A DNA stretch of 15,079 bases, taken from assembly GCA_964580075.1 (NCBI GenBank), contig CAZOJL010000084.1, positions 1-15,079 on the forward strand, in the 5' to 3' direction. The stretch's first letter is position 1; every line of letters starts with the position of its first letter. This document shows positions 6,340 through 12,295 of the stretch, piece after piece. The notes below the pieces were generated by a model, which did not search any database, had not been told where the DNA came from, and saw only the letters and a list, made by a program, of their open reading frames with translations. The translations under genes and the position numbers were made by a program. The DNA comes from VGWG01 sp964580075 (GTDB lineage: Bacteria; Verrucomicrobiota; Kiritimatiellia; RFP12; JAAYNR01).

Positions 6340-6764
6340 GTGTGCTCCTGTTTTGTTTGATTGGCAATGTCTGCCAGCGTGGTCGTCGCGAGCAAGTGCG
6401 CAAACTGGGTGTGAAGCTGCGCGAGCGCGCGGCCCAGAATGCAGCTTTTTCCCGGGCACACCGAAAGGGGGAGGAGGCAGGCGTCGTTCTGCGCGATCAC
6501 CCCCTCGACAGCTTCGTAGACGGTGCGGAGGGTCGTCTGATCGGGACGGGCGGCGAGGCGTATGCCTCCCGTGGGACCGCGCTGTGACTGGATGACGCGT
6601 GCACGGGCAAGATCCTGCATGACCTTGGCGACGTGGGCATGCGAACAGGAAAGCGCGGCGCATATTTCCCGGGTGGTGTGATAATGATCAGGATCACGCG
6701 CCAGCCACAAACAGGCATGCAAGGCGATCGAGGAGGCTTCCGTGATTTTGACCGGTGTCTTCAT
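6336..6764 (-). CDS. Rrf2 family transcriptional regulator (NsrR/IscR-like)
   Basis: Protein of 142 residues, the usual Rrf2 length. A winged helix-turn-helix covers about residues 6-75: HTTREICAALSCSHAHVAKVMQDL contains the recognition helix and GPTGGIRLAARP the wing. Three cysteines, Cys96, Cys103 and Cys108 (CX6CX4C), match the Fe-S cluster ligands of NsrR/IscR-type members. It most likely senses NO or Fe-S status and controls its own operon with the ferredoxin and hcp. The ATG at 6764 is chosen over an in-frame ATG at 6800 because GGGAG precedes it at seven bases and because the predicted -10 box (6797-6802) lies over the upstream ATG. The stop overlaps the ferredoxin start. Confidence 0.9.
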   Translation of the reverse strand: MKTPVKITEASSIALHACLWLARDPDHYHTTREICAALSCSHAHVAKVMQDLARARVIQSQRGPTGGIRLAARPDQTTLRTVYEAVEGVIAQNDACLLPLSVCPGKSCILGRALAQLHTQFAHLLATTTLADIANQTKQEHT

Positions 6765-6796
6765 TGAGTGTCTCCCGTTTCTTGAGTTCGGGAATA

Positions 6797-6825
6797 ACAA
6801 TACCAGAATACCTCAATAGCGTCAA
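6797..6825 (-). promoter_or_regulatory. Promoter of the rrf2-ferredoxin-hcp operon with overlapping repeat
   Basis: On the minus strand TTGACG (6825-6820) and TATTGT (6802-6797) are 17 bases apart. Within the spacer and the -10 box GGTATT occurs twice with an 8-base period (minus strand of 6807-6812 and 6799-6804). This is where an Rrf2 repressor could bind. The promoter is well formed; the operator role is a guess. Confidence 0.6.
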
Positions 6826-6842
6826 GGGGGGGGATAAAAAAA

Positions 6843-6986
6843 GATTCGAGAGGCGCTTGCAAAACCTACGGTTTGTGCAAGCGGAGGGTTCAGGGTTCGG
6901 GGTTCAGGAGGCGTTTTCGACCTGAACCTGGCATCCTGAACCCTGATTCCCGGTGCTTTCAAGGGTTTTGAAAGCGCCTCTCGAGT
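6843..6986. repeat. Fold-back element with nested hairpins
   Basis: The ends 6844-6866 and 6964-6986 are 23-base inverted repeats with 21 matches (shared core TCGAGAGGCGCTT). Inside, CGCTTGCA+AAACC (6854-6866) also pairs with GGTTT+TGCAAGCG (6870-6883), leaving only G6875 bulged. In the middle are inverted GGGTTCA heptamers (6886-6908 against 6921-6943). On the right GCTTTCAA (6955-6962) pairs with TTGAAAGC (6968-6975). The terminal arms and the inner hairpins use some of the same bases, so two alternative folds exist. No ORF is supported. Confidence 0.7.
6886..6943. repeat. GGGTTCA heptamers in inverted arrangement
   Basis: Three head-to-tail units (GGGTTCA, GGGTTCG, GGGTTCA; 6886-6906) face reverse units TGAACCT (6923-6929) and TGAACCC (6937-6943). 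The same heptamer family occurs at 3819-3976, so copies lie outside both ends of the hcp operon. Confidence 0.75.
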
Positions 6987-7267
6987 GAAACCGCTCATTG
7001 GCGGCTTTTGCGGTAAAATTAAGATGCCCTGCCGAGAAACAGAGTAAGGCTGGACATCGAAAGGGCGCGGGAGTATCCTTTTATCCGTTTTTTTGCGGTC
7101 GGCCACGCCGCCGCAACGCACGGATGCTGTTGCATGCGTGCGGCAGATGGACAGGGCGCTCATCTCAAATTTGACTCCGTCGTGCAGGAGTCGTGTCGCG
7201 GTGTCTTGTTTTCGGGCTTGTTCGAACACAGCACACTGTCCGCGCCGGGTGGCAGAGGGTTGCGTGC

Positions 7268-8986
7268 GTGAATGGTTTGTCCAGATTTCGTGCGTTGGTC
7301 TCGTTGCGTTTTCGTCCGGCTTCGCTGGAGATCTTCAAACAACCGTATTCGCTGGCCGATCTGTATCATGATCTGCTCGCGGGCCTGATCGTGGGGGTGG
7401 TGGCATTGCCGCTGGCGATCGCATTCGGTATCGCCTCGGGTGTTTCCCCGACACAGGGGCTTTCGACAGCGGTGATCGCCGGTTTTCTGATTTCCGCCCT
7501 CAGCGGCAGCCGGGTGCAGATCGGGGGACCAACCGGGGCGTTTATCGTCATTATCTACGGGATTGTCGCGCAGCACGGGTATGAGGGGCTGGCGGTCGCG
7601 ACGTTCATGGCCGGTGTGATGCTGATCCTCATGGGGCTTGCGGGCCTGGGCACGATCATCAAATTCATCCCGTATCCGGTGACCGTCGGGTTCACGACGG
7701 GAATCGCGCTCATTATTTTTACCGGGCAGCTTAAAGACCTGTTGGGATTGGCGATCGACAAGGTGCCAGCCGATTTCATTGAAAAGCTCATGGCGTACGG
7801 GCGTCACATCGGCACGGTGAATCCGCTTGCGGTCGGGGTCGGCCTGGTGACGATCCTGATCGTGCTGAACTGGAAGCGGGTCACGCAGCGGGTGCCCGGA
7901 TCGCTGGCGGCCATTCTGATCACGACGGTCGGGGTGCAGGTGGCGTGGGCCTGTGGGCTGGACTTCGAAATGGAAACGATCGGGCAGCGCTTTCCGGCGG
8001 TTGCCGATGGGATGCGCATTCCAGCACCGCGCCTGCCGCTCGTCAATCTGGAGACCTTCCGCACGCTGGTCTCGCCGGCGGTTTCGATTGCGTTGTTGGC
8101 GGGAATTGAGTCGTTGCTGTCCGCCGTGGTGGCCGATGGCATGACGGGACAGCGCCATCACTCCAACACAGAGCTCATCGCGCAAGGGTTGGCCAACATC
8201 GCGTCGCCTGTGTTCGGCGGCATTCCCGCGACCGGTGCGATCGCCCGCACGGCGACGAACATCAAGAACGGCGGCCGGTCGTCACTTTCCGGGATGATCC
8301 ACGCGGTTGTCTTGTTGCTGATCATGCTGTATCTCGGACGCTGGGCGGCTATGATTCCGATGGCGACGTTGGGTGGCATTGTGGTTGTGGTGGCGTGGAA
8401 CATGAGCGAGTTGCATCTGTTCCGCAGGATGTTCCGCAGCACGCGGAGCGACGCGCTTGTCATGATGGCGACGTTTCTGTTGACCGTACTGGTCGATCTG
8501 ACGGTCGCCATCCAGATCGGCATGGTCCTGGCCGCCTTTCTATTCATCCGGCGGATGGCGGAGACCACCCAGGCGGGCTACCTGACACGGCTGCTGGGCG
8601 ACACGGCGGACGACGCGGACGATCCGCTGAGCATCACGCGGCGGCATGTCCCGGAGGGGTGCGATGTGTTTGAAATCAATGGCCCGATGTTTTTTGGAGC
8701 GGCCGACAAATTCCGCGATGCGCTCGATCTGATCAGTCGCAGACCCCGGGTGTTGATCTTCCGGATGCGGCAGGTGCTGTCTCTCGACGCTACGGCGTTG
8801 AACGCATTGGACGACGTGTTCCGGCAATGCGAGAAGCGCGGGACGCGACTCATCCTATCGGGTGTCCACAGCCAGCCGTTGGTGGTGATGACGCGCTCCG
8901 GATTTCTGGACCGTGTGGGGCAGGAGAATATCACCGGCAACATTGACGACGCCCTGCGCCTGGCGCAGGCGTGTCTTACGCCATAA
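7268..8986 (+). CDS. SulP family anion transporter with STAS domain (DauA-like)
   Basis: About 572 residues from the GTG at 7268. SulP proteins move sulfate, bicarbonate or dicarboxylates across the inner membrane. The sequence follows E. coli DauA (YchM) closely from memory: DLLAGLIVGVVALPLAIAFG, IGGPTGAFIVIIYG, GIESLLSAVVADGMTGQRH, NSEL-like NTELIAQGLANI, FGGIPATGAIARTATN and VVVAWNMSELH. Many transmembrane helices span about residues 35-440, followed by a cytoplasmic STAS domain (about 470-572; VLSLDATALNALDD). The start at 7268 is preferred because AGAGGG lies eight bases upstream and the N-terminus then matches DauA length; a GTG at 7193 with GGAG only two bases away is the alternative. 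It converges with tyrA, overlapping 11 bases. The substrate cannot be told from sequence. Confidence 0.92.
   Translation: MNGLSRFRALVSLRFRPASLEIFKQPYSLADLYHDLLAGLIVGVVALPLAIAFGIASGVSPTQGLSTAVIAGFLISALSGSRVQIGGPTGAFIVIIYGIVAQHGYEGLAVATFMAGVMLILMGLAGLGTIIKFIPYPVTVGFTTGIALIIFTGQLKDLLGLAIDKVPADFIEKLMAYGRHIGTVNPLAVGVGLVTILIVLNWKRVTQRVPGSLAAILITTVGVQVAWACGLDFEMETIGQRFPAVADGMRIPAPRLPLVNLETFRTLVSPAVSIALLAGIESLLSAVVADGMTGQRHHSNTELIAQGLANIASPVFGGIPATGAIARTATNIKNGGRSSLSGMIHAVVLLLIMLYLGRWAAMIPMATLGGIVVVVAWNMSELHLFRRMFRSTRSDALVMMATFLLTVLVDLTVAIQIGMVLAAFLFIRRMAETTQAGYLTRLLGDTADDADDPLSITRRHVPEGCDVFEINGPMFFGAADKFRDALDLISRRPRVLIFRMRQVLSLDATALNALDDVFRQCEKRGTRLILSGVHSQPLVVMTRSGFLDRVGQENITGNIDDALRLAQACLTP
8953..8969. 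repeat. GC-rich hairpin at the convergent sulP/tyrA ends
   Basis: CCTGCGC (8953-8959) and GCGCAGG (8963-8969) pair perfectly around CTG. The hairpin lies within the last codons of the transporter and just outside the end of tyrA. Because it is symmetrical it could slow transcription from both sides, but there is no T-tract on either strand. Confidence 0.4.
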
Positions 8987-9821
8987 ACGCGCGGATGCGG
9001 TTGGCTTCGGTGATCAGGGCGCGAATGCGGGCGGGGTCGTCATCGGCGATGGCCTTCGTGAGGGTGGCGATGTGTTCTTGGTAGGCGCCCAGCGCAGCCA
9101 GCAGATTGTGACGGTTCTGCTTCAGAATGGGCTCCCACATCGCGGGGTCGCTCTTGGCCAGGCGCGCGGTTGAGGTGAATCCGCCCGCGGCGAGGGAGAA
9201 AAGGGAGGGATCATCGCGTTCTTGGGCGAGGGTTGTCAATGCCAGGGCATAGGAGAGGATGTGCGGGAGGTGTGAGACGTAGGCGGCGTTCAGGTCATGG
9301 CGCGCGGCATCCATGCGGATCAGGCGCATGCCGAGTCCGGTCGTGAAGAGGCGTTCGGCCGTGGCGAGTGCATCGGGCGCGCTGTCGGCTGTGTCGCACA
9401 GGATGGCGATGCGGCTGGCGAAGAGGTGCTCGCGTGAGGCAGCGGGACCGGTGTCTTCGGTGCCGGCCATGGGGTGTGCGGCAACGAATCGCGCACGACG
9501 GGGGTGGTTCCGAACCGCGTCGACGATCATTTGCTTGGTGGAACCCATGTCGACGACGGTCTGCCGGTCGGTGATGCGGTCGAGAACATCAGGCAGGATG
9601 CGGAGGATGGCGTCCACCGGTATGGCGAGGATGACGAGGTCGGCCGCCGTCACGGCCTCGGCAAGCGCGAGCTCCCGGTCAATGAGGCCCAGTTGCCGGG
9701 CGGTACGGAGGTGGTCGGGGTCGCTTTCCACGCCGATCTGTACGGAAGCCAGCCCGGTCCGGGCGAGGTCGCGCGCGGCCGAGCCTCCGATGAGTCCGAG
9801 TCCGACAATGGTGACGGTCAT
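8976..9821 (-). CDS. tyrA: Prephenate dehydrogenase
   Basis: Protein of 281 residues, a normal length for monofunctional TyrA without a chorismate mutase or ACT domain. It oxidatively decarboxylates prephenate to 4-hydroxyphenylpyruvate in tyrosine synthesis, in the cytoplasm; it could instead use arogenate. The N-terminal Rossmann motif is GLGLIGGS (7-14), with VVDMGSTK (89-96) and the family signature AAHPMAGTE (114-122; His116). YVSHLPH (181-187) and GGFTSTARLA (213-222) contain the expected substrate-site His and Arg. AAGGGG precedes the ATG at 9821. It is the third gene of the asd-(unknown)-tyrA group, 34 bases after the preceding gene, and overlaps the convergent transporter gene by 11 bases. 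Confidence 0.94.
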   Translation of the reverse strand: MTVTIVGLGLIGGSAARDLARTGLASVQIGVESDPDHLRTARQLGLIDRELALAEAVTAADLVILAIPVDAILRILPDVLDRITDRQTVVDMGSTKQMIVDAVRNHPRRARFVAAHPMAGTEDTGPAASREHLFASRIAILCDTADSAPDALATAERLFTTGLGMRLIRMDAARHDLNAAYVSHLPHILSYALALTTLAQERDDPSLFSLAAGGFTSTARLAKSDPAMWEPILKQNRHNLLAALGAYQEHIATLTKAIADDDPARIRALITEANRIRAFMA

Positions 9822-9855
9822 GTCCGAGCCCCTTCATTGAACACGAAACACGTGT

Positions 9856-10830
9856 TCATGGGATAACAGCCTGTTTTTCGGGTTCGAGCCGACGCAGTTC
9901 AGCGAGCCAATCGTTCAGTTCGGGGTCAACTGGAGCCCTTGTTTGACGCGGGTTCTGGGCGTCCCATTCCTTCATCCGGGCCTCAGCCTGCTGCCGTTCC
10001 GAGTCGAGGCGGGCTTGCTCGAACTTCATCTGCTTGAGTTCATCAAGCAGTTCGGATCGCTTCGCCCCGCTGGCGGCATTCATCGCGGCAACGCGTCTCT
10101 TGGCGAGGCTGGTGAATTCGGTGCCTGCGTTGACGGCGCGGGTGTGGGCGGCGACGTGAGGGTTGCCGGGAGCATGCTGCTGCTGAAGCGTCGCGGAGCG
10201 CGCGTCAATGCGTCCCTTCAGGGCATAATAATGATGGAGCAGGCTCAAGGGTTCCGTGGGGACGGCGGTGAGCGGGCCTTCGAACAGGATCAGGTATTCG
10301 ACACCGATGAGGACCGGGCCCTTCCACTGTCCGTTGTGATCGACTGTGCAAACGGCGAAATCGCCTCGTGATGAGGTCGTGGTGCGGGTCACTTCTCCAA
10401 CAGTACCTGCGGGGAGGGGGCCGAGGTTTTTCCCGTCGGTGGAATAGTGTGATGCCTGCCGGGTCAGAATGGCCCATGAGGGCGCGCTGGGGTCGGAATC
10501 CGGCGGTCGATAAGACGGCACGGCCGACACCGTTCCTTCCCGGGTTGACGCGGGCAGGTCGCCTGTATTCGTGTTCGTCACGTCGCGGGAGTGTGTCACA
10601 CCGGGCGCGCGTGGTTCGGTCTGTCCGACAGTTGAGGTGAGTGCCGCGGCAGAGATTCTTCGAAACAGGGGGCGTGCGGGTTTGATTTCCGAGACAGTCG
10701 GATGGGTTGCAGACGACGGCACCGGCGGTGTCGGACGGGCGAGTTTGGAGGCGATCATCGGCGCACCGAAATAGATCGCAACCGTGCCAATCACGGCGGT
10801 GAGCAGGTAGGTGGCCCAAAACCGTTTCAT
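9856..10830 (-). CDS. Unknown membrane-anchored protein with SH3-like and helical regions
   Basis: Unrecognised protein of 324 residues. A single hydrophobic segment at about 7-25 (TYLLTAVIGTVAIYFGAP) should anchor it in the inner membrane with the rest outside. A long Pro/Ser/Thr-rich low-complexity stretch (about 30-115) follows. Residues about 118-186 look like an SH3-type beta domain (TRQASHYSTDGKNLGPLPAG ... GQWKGPVLIGVEYL). The C-terminal part (about 200-315) is charged and helical, rich in Glu, Lys, Arg and Gln, and may form a coiled coil. The ATG at 10830 overlaps the asd stop by four bases and has GGGAG upstream. Its place between asd and tyrA suggests cotranscription but gives no function; an envelope role is possible. 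Confidence 0.8.
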   Translation of the reverse strand: MKRFWATYLLTAVIGTVAIYFGAPMIASKLARPTPPVPSSATHPTVSEIKPARPLFRRISAAALTSTVGQTEPRAPGVTHSRDVTNTNTGDLPASTREGTVSAVPSYRPPDSDPSAPSWAILTRQASHYSTDGKNLGPLPAGTVGEVTRTTTSSRGDFAVCTVDHNGQWKGPVLIGVEYLILFEGPLTAVPTEPLSLLHHYYALKGRIDARSATLQQQHAPGNPHVAAHTRAVNAGTEFTSLAKRRVAAMNAASGAKRSELLDELKQMKFEQARLDSERQQAEARMKEWDAQNPRQTRAPVDPELNDWLAELRRLEPEKQAVIP

Positions 10831-11948
10831 GAGTTGAGATGCTCCCGGATGATCTTCAACATGCGGCGGAGCGGTTCGGCGGCACCCCACAGGAGCTGGT
10901 CGCCGACCGTAAAGGCGGCGATGTATTCAGGCCCCATCTTCATTTTATGGAGGCGTCCGATGGGAACCGTCAACGTGCCCGACACGGCGGCGGGGGTGAG
11001 TTCGCGCAGGGAGGCCGTTTTTTCATTGGGCACCACACGAACCCAGTCATTCGCGCCTGAAAGGAGCGATTCGACGTGTTCCAGGAGGAGGTCTTTCTTC
11101 AGTTTGATGGTCAGTCCCTGGCTGTGACAGCGCATGGCGCCGACGCGGACGCACACGCCGTCAACCGGGATCGGCTCAGAGGTGCCGAGAATCTTATTGC
11201 ATTCGACAAACCCCTTCCACTCTTCACGGGTCTGGCCATCGGCGACGGCCTTGTCGATCCACGGGATGAGGCTCGCGGCGAGCGGCGCGCCGAAGTGCTC
11301 GGTCGGCAGAGAGGGGTCGCGGACACTCGCGGCCACCTGCCTGTCGACATCGAGGATCGCAGCGGCAGGATCGTCGAGCAGCGTGCCCGGCGCGGCGGCG
11401 ACCTGACGCATTTGCAGCAGCAGTTCGCGCATGTTTTTGGCACCCGCGCCGGACGCGCTCTGGTACGTCATGGTCGAGATCCATTCAACCAACCCGGCCT
11501 CGAACAGCCCGTGGACAGCCATCAGCATCAGGCTGACGGTGCAGTTTCCGCCCACGAACAGGCGACCGCCAGCCGCGAGCGATCGGTTGATGACGCTGCG
11601 GTTGACGGGGTCGAGGACAATCACCGCCTCGTCGGCCATGCGCAACGTCGAGGCGGCATCAACCCAGTATCCATGCCAGCCGTTTTTACGCAGCGCGCCG
11701 TAAACGGCGCCGGTGTAGTCGCCTCCCTGGCAGGTGACGAGGATGTCCATTCCGGCGAGTTGGGACAGGCTGGAGGCATCCAGCAACGGTGCCGAACCGC
11801 ACCCCAGGTCCGGGCCGGCCTCGCCGATTTGCGACGTCGAGAAAAAGACGGGATCAATACCCTTGAAATCACCCTCTTCGCGCATCCGTTCCATCAGGAC
11901 CGAACCGACCATCCCCCGCCACCCGACAAACCCAACTTTCAAAGTCAT
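10827..11948 (-). CDS. asd: Aspartate-semialdehyde dehydrogenase
   Basis: Protein of 373 residues, closely resembling E. coli Asd (367) throughout. It reduces L-aspartyl-4-phosphate to aspartate semialdehyde with NADPH, the branch point to lysine/diaminopimelate, threonine and methionine. VGFVGWRGMVGSVLMERM (5-22) is the NADP-binding N-terminus; GGNCTVSLML (133-142) holds the catalytic Cys136; CVRVGAMRCHSQ (266-277) holds substrate-binding Arg268 and catalytic His275; FTVGDQLLWGAAEPLRRML (346-364) is the signature C-terminus. It is the enterobacterial-type Asd rather than the shorter Gram-positive type. It is the first gene of its operon; the ribosome site (AGGCGGGG) is weak but well placed. 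The next gene starts within its stop codon. Confidence 0.97.
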   Translation of the reverse strand: MTLKVGFVGWRGMVGSVLMERMREEGDFKGIDPVFFSTSQIGEAGPDLGCGSAPLLDASSLSQLAGMDILVTCQGGDYTGAVYGALRKNGWHGYWVDAASTLRMADEAVIVLDPVNRSVINRSLAAGGRLFVGGNCTVSLMLMAVHGLFEAGLVEWISTMTYQSASGAGAKNMRELLLQMRQVAAAPGTLLDDPAAAILDVDRQVAASVRDPSLPTEHFGAPLAASLIPWIDKAVADGQTREEWKGFVECNKILGTSEPIPVDGVCVRVGAMRCHSQGLTIKLKKDLLLEHVESLLSGANDWVRVVPNEKTASLRELTPAAVSGTLTVPIGRLHKMKMGPEYIAAFTVGDQLLWGAAEPLRRMLKIIREHLNS

Positions 11949-12295
11949 TTTGACCCCGCCTGAAGCCGCTTACCGTTTCGACCGACAGCATCCGGTTAAT
12001 TTGAGTATACATATTATCGATTTGATGATCGCCCGTCGAGTGGTTTATGTGTGCGGGCAGCAATTCTAATTTTGGGCACATCCGTACAGTCGAAATCGCT
12101 ATCGCTATCGCTATCGGGGTCGAATTCCTTGTTTTCTCGTCGATTTCGGTCCCGATCCCGATTTGGATCCCGATAGCAGCTGCCATAATTAGAATTGCTG
12201 GTGTGCGGGTGCAACTTCGGGCAATCGCACCCGATTCCAACATTTCGGTAACTGTCGCTTGCGCTGTGCCGGATTTTGGGGCATGCTGTACGCCC
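11949..12295. other. Divergent spacer between asd and mutL
   Basis: The part next to asd contains an AT-rich stretch with TATACT on the minus strand (12012-12007), a possible -10 box for asd without a clear -35. The centre (12058-12200) is an inverted-repeat element. Next to mutL is a second dyad, CGGGTGC/GCACCCG (12206-12212 and 12227-12233). The reading frame of mutL is open back to 12047, but that part encodes only repeat-derived low-complexity sequence. Confidence 0.5.
12058..12200. repeat. Inverted-repeat element filled with hexamer repeats
   Basis: CAGCAATTCTAATT (12058-12071) and AATTAGAATTGCTG (12187-12200) are perfect 14-bp inverted repeats; with one mismatch and one bulge the pairing extends through TGG-CA. 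Between them lie 3.7 tandem copies of ATCGCT (12095-12116) and three CCCGAT units (12151-12156, 12157-12162, 12169-12174). The layout is like a miniature transposable element or a foldback repeat. No gene is seen in it. Confidence 0.7.

Larger units (their letters stand above)
6765..7267. other. Divergent spacer between rrf2 and the SulP transporter
   Basis: The part next to rrf2 holds its promoter, followed by the fold-back element at 6843-6986. From 6987 to 7267 no gene or clear promoter is seen; an AT-rich TAAAAT at 7014-7019 lacks a convincing -35 partner. The transporter reading frame is open back to a GTG at 7193, so its exact start is uncertain. Confidence 0.5.

Noticed and set aside
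7160..8185. Minus-strand open frame across the SulP gene
   Set aside because: The product is strongly charged and repetitive, antisense to well-conserved transporter helices.
11076..11963. Plus-strand open frame across asd
   Set aside because: Antisense to asd, which matches E. coli Asd along its length.
12047..12295. N-terminal extension of MutL by 83 residues
   Set aside because: This part reads through the hexamer repeat element (alternating Ala-Ile and similar), and the MutL fold begins right after the ATG at 12296.
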